A stretch of 15,782 bases of DNA from an uncultured Pseudomonadota bacterium (GTDB lineage: Bacteria > Pseudomonadota > Gammaproteobacteria > Burkholderiales > SG8-39), in NCBI GenBank assembly GCA_903909415.1, contig CAIVVS010000059.1:1-15782 (forward strand), given 5' to 3'. The translations under genes were made by a program, and so were the position numbers. Below, in pieces: positions 1-5,820 of the stretch (position 1 is the stretch's first letter; each line of letters begins with the position of its first letter). The notes under the pieces were generated by a model. The model saw nothing but the letters and a program-made list of their open reading frames with translations. It was not told where the DNA came from and did not search any database.

Positions 1-980
1 AGCAGCTCGAAGCCCTTGGGCACGTTGAAGTACACCGTGGGGGCGACCTCGCGCAGGTTGGCCACCGTCCTGTCCACCAGCCCGGGCAGCGGCTTGCCCT
101 CGTCGATATAGAGCGTGCCGCCGTAATGCAGCACGAAGCCGACGTTGTGGTTGCCGCCGAAGGTGTGGTTCCAGGGCAGCCAGTCAACCAGCACCGGCGT
201 CTCCTCCGCCATGAAGGGCAGCGCCTGCTGGATCATCACCTGGTTGGCGCACAGCATGCCGTGGGTGTTGATCACGCCCTTGGGCAGCGCGGTGGACCCG
301 GAGGTGAACAGGAACTTGGCGACGGTAGCTGCGCCCACCGCAGCGTGCGCGCGGTCCACCGCGTCGGTCGGCGTGGTGGCGAGCAGTTCCTCGAACACCG
401 CGCACGCGCGTCCCGCCGGCGGGTTGGCGGTCACCACCAGGCCGGCATCGGGCGGCACGGCCGCCGCGATCGCCCGGCCATAGGCAGCACCGTCGGAGGC
501 GAACACCAGCCCGGGCGTGAGCACGCCCATGATGTGGCGCAGCTTCTCGTGGTCGCGCGACACGATGGAATAGGCCGGGGACACCGGCGCATAGGGCACG
601 CCCACATGCTGTGCCGCCAGCGCCAGCAGCAGGTGCTCGATGTCGTTGTCCGACAGGATGGCCAGCGGCCGCTCGGCCGAGAGCCCGCGGTCCAGCAGCG
701 CCTGGCCCAGCGACCGGACCGCGGCCAGCGCCTGCGCGTAGCTCACGCGGCGCCATGCACCTCCCGCCTTGTCGCCCGATTCGCGGCGCGCGACGAAGGT
801 GCGCTCGGGCGCGATGCCGGCCCAGCGCACGAAGGCCGCGGTGACACGGCTGTCGCGCGGCGCCAGCGCATGCGGCGAGCGCAGCAGCAGGCTGCCGTCG
901 GCGCGGCGCTCCATCGTGACCTCGCGCGGCCCCAGGCTGATCGCCCGGTGGCGCGCGGCGTGCGGCATCCCGCTACCCAT
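1..980 (-). CDS. fcs: Feruloyl-CoA synthase, 5' part (3' end outside window)
   Basis: An ANL-superfamily acyl-CoA ligase that would adenylate ferulate, p-coumarate or caffeate and transfer the acyl group to CoA in the cytoplasm, the first step of hydroxycinnamate catabolism. 326 codons are visible before the left edge; the family is usually around 600 residues, so roughly half is missing. Visible motifs are the AMP-binding P-loop FTSGSTALPKG (residues 225-235), then WLPWNHTFGGNHN (267-279), YIDEGKPLPG (291-300) and YFNVPKGFEL (317-326), a combination typical of the feruloyl-CoA synthase subfamily rather than generic fatty acyl-CoA ligases. The start is the ATG at 980, preceded by an AGGAGGAGG purine tract, a strong ribosome binding site. 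It lies 119 bp downstream of the crotonase stop in the same direction, so the two are probably co-transcribed. Exact substrate preference cannot be read from the sequence. Confidence 0.9.
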   Translation of the reverse strand, partial: MGSGMPHAARHRAISLGPREVTMERRADGSLLLRSPHALAPRDSRVTAAFVRWAGIAPERTFVARRESGDKAGGAWRRVSYAQALAAVRSLGQALLDRGLSAERPLAILSDNDIEHLLLALAAQHVGVPYAPVSPAYSIVSRDHEKLRHIMGVLTPGLVFASDGAAYGRAIAAAVPPDAGLVVTANPPAGRACAVFEELLATTPTDAVDRAHAAVGAATVAKFLFTSGSTALPKGVINTHGMLCANQVMIQQALPFMAEETPVLVDWLPWNHTFGGNHNVGFVLHYGGTLYIDEGKPLPGLVDRTVANLREVAPTVYFNVPKGFEL

Positions 981-1068
981 TGCCTCGTCCTCCTCCTGTC
1001 CACCGGTCCCCGCACCCCTCCGGCGCGCTGCATGGAACCGCTGGCTGATTGCCTATCCCGCCGGTACG

Positions 1069-1109
1069 ACCCTAATTGCCAACCTTCATTTGCCCACCCT
1101 CATTTCCCT
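1069..1109. repeat. Degenerate 14-nt tandem repeat (3 units)
   Basis: Three consecutive 13-14 nt units read ACCCTAATTGCCA, ACCTTCATTTGCCC and ACCCTCATTTCCCT on the plus strand. The third unit contains the crotonase stop codon (1100-1102); the other two lie in the crotonase-fcs spacer. It may be a local slippage duplication. No function is evident. Confidence 0.5.
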
Positions 1110-1903
1110 ACCTTGGGCGCGCGCTTCTCGAAGAACGCCCGGATGCGCGACTTCGCTTCCTCGTCGCTCTGCGCCACCGCCGACATCAGCGACTCGGTGA
1201 ACAGTCCGCCGTCGTGGCTGGCATCGGCGATGCGCGGCAGCGCCTGCACCACCGCGTAATTGGTGAGCGGCGCGTTCTGCGCGATGCGCCGCGCCAGTTC
1301 CATGCCCTTGGCGAAACCTTCGCCAGCGCCCACCAGGTACTGCGACAGGCCGATGCGCTCGCCCTCGACGGCGTCGTAGATGCGCCCGGTGAGCATCATG
1401 TCGGCCATGCGCGCCACGCCGATGAGGCGCGGCACGCGCACCGAGCCGCCGCCGCCGACGAAGATGCCGCGCTGGCCCTCGGGCAGCGCGTAGTAGGCGC
1501 TGGGCTCGGCGACGCGGATCTGCGCAGTGCAGGCGAGTTCCAGGCCGCCGCCTATCACCGCGCCGTGCAGCACCGCCACCACCGGCAGCGCGCCGAACTG
1601 GATCTCGTTCAGGCCGCGGTGCCACAGGCGCGAATGCATCACGCCGTCGGAAGCGCTCATTTCCTTGAGCGAACTCAGGTCCAGGCCGGCGCTGAAGTGC
1701 TCGCCCTCGCCGCACAGCAGCGCGGCGCGCGCGCCCTTGGGCGGATTGCGGAACGCCGCCTCCAGCGCGTGGATGCAATCGTCGTTCAGCGCATTGCGCT
1801 TGTCCGGCCGGTTGAGCCACACCACCATGACTTCGCCGTCGAGTTCGACCCGGACAAGTTCCGGCGTCCCCGCGGCCGACTTCCCCCCATCCCCCTGCGA
1901 CAT
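1100..1903 (-). CDS. Crotonase (enoyl-CoA hydratase) family protein, likely hydroxycinnamoyl-CoA hydratase
   Basis: A 267-residue crotonase-fold protein. Family features are the NRPDKRNAL segment (31-39), the oxyanion-hole stretch HFSAGLDL (69-76) and GAVIGGGLELA (114-124), and LPEGQRG (140-146) followed by a glycine run. Glu122 and Glu142 sit where classical enoyl-CoA hydratases carry their two catalytic glutamates. Its place between a MarR regulator and feruloyl-CoA synthase suggests it hydrates feruloyl- or coumaroyl-CoA. Whether it also cleaves the adduct to vanillin and acetyl-CoA, as hydroxycinnamoyl-CoA hydratase-lyase does, is not settled. A GTG (1906) directly abuts the ATG (1903); I prefer the ATG because GGGGGAGGGG precedes it at usual spacing. 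The start lies about 40 bp from a large dyad that probably acts as operator. Confidence 0.85.
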   Translation of the reverse strand: MSQGDGGKSAAGTPELVRVELDGEVMVVWLNRPDKRNALNDDCIHALEAAFRNPPKGARAALLCGEGEHFSAGLDLSSLKEMSASDGVMHSRLWHRGLNEIQFGALPVVAVLHGAVIGGGLELACTAQIRVAEPSAYYALPEGQRGIFVGGGGSVRVPRLIGVARMADMMLTGRIYDAVEGERIGLSQYLVGAGEGFAKGMELARRIAQNAPLTNYAVVQALPRIADASHDGGLFTESLMSAVAQSDEEAKSRIRAFFEKRAPKVGK

Positions 1904-1943
1904 CACCCCTCCCCCGGCCCGTCGCGCCGCCCTGCACGCGAGG

Positions 1944-1972
1944 CCATTTGTTTATACTCTATAACTAAATGG
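1944..1972. promoter_or_regulatory. 29-bp dyad, candidate MarR-type operator and promoter of crotonase-fcs
   Basis: The arms are CCATTTGTTTATA (1944-1956) and TATAACTAAATGG (1960-1972), separated by 3 nt and centred on 1958. Eleven of thirteen arm positions pair, with mismatches only at 1950/1966 and 1951/1965. The site is AT-rich in a very GC-rich region and contains TATAGA- and TATAAA-like -10 elements on the minus strand. MarR-family dimers typically bind palindromes of this size, and a marR gene ends 49 bp away. An A-rich tract around 2000-2035 lies upstream on the coding strand and could aid promoter strength. Binding by this MarR is inferred. Confidence 0.6.
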
Positions 1973-2020
1973 ACGAACTTGCCAGATATCGGCCTGCTTC
2001 AATACAACCCGCTGTTTTTG

Positions 2021-2506
2021 TTACGTTTTTTGCAGCCACAACCGCTGCAGCAGCGCCACCAGGGTGGCACGCTCGGCGTCGCTCCAGCAGGCCGTGACGC
2101 GCCGGTCCATGGCGGCAATCACGCCGTTGAGCTGGTCCAGCAAGGCGCGGCCGCGCGGCGTGAGTGACAACACCTGGCTGCGCCGGTCGGACTCGGACAC
2201 CACGCGGCGTATCAATCCGCGCTTCTCCAGCCGCAGCACGATGCCCACCAGGTTGGGCCGCTGGATCGACAGCGCCTCGGCGATGCCGGACTGCGTCACC
2301 GCGGGATTCGCGGCAATCAGGGTCATGACCGAATACTGCGCCGGACGGATGTCCCACTCCGACAGGGTGCGCAGGAACTGCTCGCGCATGTAGACGTCGG
2401 AACGGCGCAGGTTGTAGCCGACGAGCTGCGACAGCGCGCCGTGCGCGAACTCCGCCGGCACGCCGGCGCCGTCCGCCGCCCGGTCCCGCCCGACCGCGGC
2501 GCGCAC
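2021..2506 (-). CDS. MarR-family transcriptional regulator of the hydroxycinnamate genes
   Basis: A winged-helix MarR protein. The recognisable core runs from LSQLVGYNLRRSDVYMREQF through the HTH segment VTQSGIAEALSIQRPNLVGIV and the wing SESDRRSQVLSLTPRGRALL to the C-terminal dimerisation helix, ending in LWLQKT. By analogy with CouR- and FerC-type regulators it probably represses the adjacent crotonase and feruloyl-CoA synthase genes until a hydroxycinnamoyl-CoA binds; this is inference. The start is uncertain. No ATG lies in frame before the core. Candidate starts are GTG 2506 (161 residues, weak GGCAGGGG upstream) and GTG 2461. The frame stays open further upstream and encodes a Lys/Arg/Ala/Pro-rich tail, so the true protein may be longer. 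It follows the MoCF-like gene and is probably co-transcribed with it. Confidence 0.8.
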   Translation of the reverse strand: MRAAVGRDRAADGAGVPAEFAHGALSQLVGYNLRRSDVYMREQFLRTLSEWDIRPAQYSVMTLIAANPAVTQSGIAEALSIQRPNLVGIVLRLEKRGLIRRVVSESDRRSQVLSLTPRGRALLDQLNGVIAAMDRRVTACWSDAERATLVALLQRLWLQKT

Positions 2507-2583
2507 AGGCGATGCCCCTGCCTTGCGCGGCGCGCGCGGCCTGCGCGCGACGGCCTTCTTCGCGGGACGGGCCGCGGCCAGGG

Positions 2584-3351
2584 TCAGTCCCCGCCCTTCG
2601 CGGCGGCCTCGGGCAGGTGCCAGGTGCCGCCCAGCGCGGTGACGCCGGCCTTCATTTCCTCGATCGCCAGCGCCACCTGCTCCGGTGCGCCGCGCGCGCC
2701 GAGCTCGATGTGCCGTCCACGGCCGTCCTCGCCCATGGACGGCAGGGAGAAGCTCTTCAAGGCGCCGTGCTTCGCCTCCACCGCGCTCATGATGGGCGAC
2801 ACCGAGGACTCCGGCAGGCCGAGCACGATGATCGCCGCCTCCGACTCCGGCGTGAGGTGGAACAGGTGGGCGTAGTGCGTGTCCAGCACCCACTCGACCA
2901 TGGGCCAGGCCATCACGGGGAAACCCGGCACGAAGTGGTGGTGCCCGACGCTGAAGCCGGGGATGCGGTTGTACGGGTTCGGGATGATGCGCGACCCGAC
3001 GGGGAACTCGCCCATCATCAGGCGCTGCGGCGTGGCCTCGCCGCCGAAGCGCGCGCGGATCTCGGCCTCGGCATCCGGGTGCAGGCGCAGCGGCTGGCCG
3101 CAGGCGGCCCCCGCGCACTGGCGCGTGTGGTCGTCGGGCGTGGCGCCGATCCCGCCGAAGGAGAACACCAGGTCGTCAGTCGCCATGCTGCGCTCCAGCG
3201 TCGCGGTGATCAGTTCCGGCGAGTCGCCCAGGTACTGGCACCAGTCCAGCTTCAGGCCGCGCGCCGCGAGTATGCGTACCAGGCTGGCGAAATGCTTGTC
3301 CTGGCGCTTGCCGCGGATGATTTCGTCGCCGATGATGATGCCGCCGATCAT
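2584..3351 (-). CDS. Molybdopterin-binding (MoCF/CinA N-terminal-like) protein
   Basis: A 255-residue protein with a MoaB/MogA-like (MoCF biosynthesis) fold, of the type often annotated as competence/damage-inducible protein A. Visible signatures are IIIGDEI at the N terminus (residues 5-11) and FSFGGIGATPDDHT (63-76), matching the TGGxGPTxDD loop that binds the cofactor or nucleotide. The C-terminal amidohydrolase domain of full CinA is absent; the length fits the stand-alone family common in proteobacteria. Its biochemical role is not established; it is not a complete CinA and is not clearly MoeA. The start ATG at 3351 overlaps the stop of the upstream EI24 gene as ATGA and has AAGGAAGGA before it, so the two are translationally coupled. 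The marR gene follows in the same direction. Confidence 0.82.
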   Translation of the reverse strand: MIGGIIIGDEIIRGKRQDKHFASLVRILAARGLKLDWCQYLGDSPELITATLERSMATDDLVFSFGGIGATPDDHTRQCAGAACGQPLRLHPDAEAEIRARFGGEATPQRLMMGEFPVGSRIIPNPYNRIPGFSVGHHHFVPGFPVMAWPMVEWVLDTHYAHLFHLTPESEAAIIVLGLPESSVSPIMSAVEAKHGALKSFSLPSMGEDGRGRHIELGARGAPEQVALAIEEMKAGVTALGGTWHLPEAAAKGGD

Positions 3352-4154
3352 GGATGTCCTTCCTTGCCGTCGTTCATGTCGTGTTCGAGCAGGTCCGCGA
3401 CCACGGTCGCCGTGCCCTCGATGGGCGCCTCGCGCAGCCGCGCGAGCGAGGCCAGGCAGTAATGGATGAAGGCCAGGCCCGCGAGCACCGGGGTGAAGAA
3501 TCCCACCACCGGGATGTGGCCGATCAGCGCGACCAGCACGCCCAGCACGTAGAGGCCACGCCAGTCGGCGGCGAACAGCTCGCGCATCTCGTCGGCCGAG
3601 GCATGCTCGGCCAGCGCGTCATGGCGGAACACGCGCTGGTTCAGCCAGGCGAAGGTCAGCACCGGCAGCACCGGCCACAGGAAGGGCAGCAGCCAGAGCG
3701 GCGCGCTCAGCACCAGCAGCGCGACGAAACCGGCCAGCGCCACCACGCCGTTCCACACGCCGCCCGCCATCCCGCCCAGGACGCCGCCGCCGTTGCGCCG
3801 CGCCAGCGCCGGATAGTCGCGCGAGGCGACATGGTTGACCATCATCGGCATGGAGACGATGCCGATGATCAGCGTGCTGGTGGTCAGCACCAGCGGCACG
3901 AACAGCAGCAGCATCACCACCCAGCCGAGCACGCCCGCGATGAGCGACAGCGGCCACACGGTCATGGCCCAGGCCACCGTGGACACCTGCTGGAACTGCA
4001 GCTGCACCCACTGCGCGGCCTGCGACCAGAACATCCAGGCCATGCCCAGCCACAGCACGAGGGCGACGACGGCCGGCCAGACCATGAGGCCCAGCATCTT
4101 CGGGTGGGCGAGGCTGGCGAGCGCGCGCACCAGCGCGATGACGGCGGCGCCCAT
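3348..4154 (-). CDS. EI24-domain integral membrane protein
   Basis: A 268-residue polytopic inner-membrane protein of the EI24 (CysZ-like) family. Hydrophobic segments lie at about residues 20-43, 60-104 (probably two spans), 134-172 (probably two) and 200-235. A cytoplasmic-type polar stretch holds RVFRHDALAEHASADEMRE near 175-192, and the C terminus is acidic and polar. Family members include the sulfate permease CysZ, but most betaproteobacterial EI24 proteins have no proven substrate, and nothing nearby concerns sulfate. The ATG at 4154 has only a weak ribosome binding site. The gene is the first of the EI24, MoCF, marR run, and its stop overlaps the next start by 4 bp. Confidence 0.82.
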   Translation of the reverse strand: MGAAVIALVRALASLAHPKMLGLMVWPAVVALVLWLGMAWMFWSQAAQWVQLQFQQVSTVAWAMTVWPLSLIAGVLGWVVMLLLFVPLVLTTSTLIIGIVSMPMMVNHVASRDYPALARRNGGGVLGGMAGGVWNGVVALAGFVALLVLSAPLWLLPFLWPVLPVLTFAWLNQRVFRHDALAEHASADEMRELFAADWRGLYVLGVLVALIGHIPVVGFFTPVLAGLAFIHYCLASLARLREAPIEGTATVVADLLEHDMNDGKEGHP

Positions 4155-4189
4155 CAGGACGGGCGAGGGAGCGGCGTGGGCATGCCGCC

Positions 4190-4195
4190 ATTGTA
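4190..4195 (-). promoter_or_regulatory. Possible -10 element for the EI24 operon
   Basis: On the minus strand the hexamer TACAAT, within TTACGTACAATGG, lies 35 bp before the EI24 start codon. It differs from the sigma-70 -10 consensus at one position. No good -35 hexamer is seen at 16-18 bp. The site lies in the 79-bp spacer after the Crp/Fnr gene; no convincing terminator is seen there. Confidence 0.3.
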
Positions 4196-4233
4196 CGTAA
4201 GGCCGGGCGCCGCTCCGGCACCCCGCGGCCGGC

Positions 4234-4959
4234 TCAGTTGGGCCGGTCGGCCGCGGCCGTGCCCAGACGGCGCAGTTCGGTGCTCACGACGCCATAGCAC
4301 TCGCAGGCGCATTGCTCCAGGCCGGCCCGGTCGGCCACCGTGATGTGTCCGCGGCGGTAGCGGATGTAGCCCCGCTCGCGCAGCCGCCCGGCGGCCTCGG
4401 TGATGCCCTCGCGGCGCACGCCCAGCGTGCCGGCGATCAGCTCCTGGGTCATCACCAGCTCGCTCACGCCGCCCCGGTCCAGGGTCAGCAGCAGCCAGCG
4501 GCAGAGTTGCTGCTCGATGGAGTGGTGCCGGTTGCAGGCGGCGGTCTGCGCGATCTGCGTCACCAGTGCCTGCGTGTAGCGCAGCAGCAGCATCTGCATC
4601 GCGCCGCCGCGCCGGAACTCCTCCCTCAGCAGCGCGCGCGGCAGCCGGTAGCCGTGGCCGGCAGTGTGCACCACCGCGGAGCTCGGCATGGTGTCCCCGC
4701 CCAGGTAGAGCGCCACGCCCACCACGCCCTCGTTGCCCACGCCAGCCGACTCCGCCGACGCGCCCGATTCAGTCACGTAGTGCAGGGACGCGACCGCCGT
4801 GGTGAGGAACTGGCCGTGCAGGAGCTGGCCGCCGGGCTCGTAGAGGACCTGCCCGAGCCGCAGCTGCACCGGCTCGAGGCGCGGGAGCAGGCGTTCGAGG
4901 TCCTCCTCCGGCAGCTGCGCCAGCAGGCGGTTCTGGAGGGGGGAGGGCGCGTCTGGCAT
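4234..4959 (-). CDS. Crp/Fnr-family transcriptional regulator with divergent effector domain
   Basis: A 241-residue protein with a beta-roll cNMP-type domain (about 15-115), a dimer helix (about 118-145) and a C-terminal Crp-type HTH around 169-200 (MTQELIAGTLGVRREGITEAAGRLRERGYI). The effector pocket lacks the usual cAMP-contacting GE...R(S/T)A signature; the matching region reads GNEGVVGVALYLGGDTMPSS, so the ligand is probably not cAMP. There is no N-terminal Fnr iron-sulfur cysteine cluster. A C-terminal CACEC motif (217-221) is present. It starts 12 bp after the stop of the REC-PAS gene and is probably the DNA-binding output of the three-gene signalling operon. The ATG at 4959 lacks a clear ribosome binding site, so coupling to the preceding gene is likely. 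Confidence 0.85.
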   Translation of the reverse strand: MPDAPSPLQNRLLAQLPEEDLERLLPRLEPVQLRLGQVLYEPGGQLLHGQFLTTAVASLHYVTESGASAESAGVGNEGVVGVALYLGGDTMPSSAVVHTAGHGYRLPRALLREEFRRGGAMQMLLLRYTQALVTQIAQTAACNRHHSIEQQLCRWLLLTLDRGGVSELVMTQELIAGTLGVRREGITEAAGRLRERGYIRYRRGHITVADRAGLEQCACECYGVVSTELRRLGTAAADRPN

Positions 4960-4971
4960 GGCCTGGAGGCG

Positions 4972-5820
4972 CTAGGCCTTCACCGGCAGCTCGACACCGA
5001 CGCCGCGGTACCCGATGAAGCGGCAGGACTCGTTGAACATGGGCTCGCCGCTCACCCGGAACTGCTGCCGCGAGCCGTCCGGGTTGGTGCGCGTCAGGAG
5101 CACGTCCAGGAAGGGCTGGCGCGCCTCGATCGAGCCGCGCAGGCCCGCGCGCTCCTCAGTGCTCCAGCCATCGGCCCGTTCAGCCGCCCAGTTGTCGTCG
5201 GCCCCCCCGCCGGAGGCCAGGGAGTCGACGCGCACGCCCAGCATCTCCAGCACCGGGCCCGAGACCTTCGTGAAACGTCCGTGCTGGTCCTGCTCCCAGT
5301 ACCAGTCCGTCGCCAGCTCGGTGAGGCTGCGGTAGCGCGCCTCGCTCTCGCGCAGCTCGGCGGTGCGCTCGCGCACCAGCCGCTCCAGCGCCACGTTGAA
5401 CACCTCCAGCTTGCGGTACAGCAGCCTCACTTCCAGCAAGTTGCGGATGCGCGTCTTGCATTCGACGATGTCGAAGGGCTTGCTGATGAAGTCCCGCGCC
5501 CCCGCCAGCAGCGCGCGCAGCCTGTGGCCGGGCTGCGCGGTGAACACGATGACCGGCAGGTAGGCGTCGGCGAGGTCGGTCTTCAGGCCGGCCATCACCT
5601 GGAATCCGTCCATCCCCGGCATCTGCAGGTCCAGCAGGATCAGGTCGTGGGCCTCCTTGCGGTGCAGCGCGCACACCTCGTGCGGGTTGGTGGTCGACTG
5701 GACATGCGTGAAGCCGGCATCCGCCAGCATCTGCTGCAGCAGCATGACGTTGGCTTCCTGGTCGTCGACAATGAGGATGCTCGCGCCCAAAATGTCCGCT
5801 TCGGAAAGGACCGTGCTCAT
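4972..5820 (-). CDS. Response-regulator protein: REC, coiled coil, PAS
   Basis: A 282-residue cytoplasmic protein. The REC domain (about 14-128) has the acidic pair Asp19/Asp20, phospho-acceptor Asp64 (LILLDLQMPGMDG), Thr94 and Lys114 (SKPF), so it should be phosphorylatable. A charged helical linker follows (about 130-163, RLVRERTAELRESEARYRS), then one PAS domain (about 164-276) that closes with FIGYRGVGVEL. The protein stops there with no DNA-binding, GGDEF, EAL or kinase output. The start ATG at 5820 overlaps the stop of the hybrid kinase (ATGA), with GGAGA a few bases before it. Co-translation with the kinase suggests it receives phosphate from it. The PAS may bind a ligand or partner; no cofactor residues can be assigned. 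Confidence 0.86.
   Translation of the reverse strand: MSTVLSEADILGASILIVDDQEANVMLLQQMLADAGFTHVQSTTNPHEVCALHRKEAHDLILLDLQMPGMDGFQVMAGLKTDLADAYLPVIVFTAQPGHRLRALLAGARDFISKPFDIVECKTRIRNLLEVRLLYRKLEVFNVALERLVRERTAELRESEARYRSLTELATDWYWEQDQHGRFTKVSGPVLEMLGVRVDSLASGGGADDNWAAERADGWSTEERAGLRGSIEARQPFLDVLLTRTNPDGSRQQFRVSGEPMFNESCRFIGYRGVGVELPVKA

Noticed and set aside
2021..2040. A-rich end of marR as a frameshift slippery site
   Set aside because: The reading frame (CAA AAA ACG TAA) does not match an X XXY YYZ heptamer, and no downstream frame of interest follows.
126..2167. Long plus-strand open frames across fcs and the crotonase gene
   Set aside because: They are antisense shadows; the minus strand carries clear ligase and crotonase motifs.
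2507..3118. N-terminal half of a 365-residue open frame continuing upstream from marR
   Set aside because: It is an out-of-frame reading of the MoCF gene; only the part after about 2587 can belong to marR.
2584..3351. Full-length CinA or MoeA
   Set aside because: The length and motifs cover only the MoCF-type domain; the CinA C-terminal amidohydrolase and the MoeA extra domains are absent.
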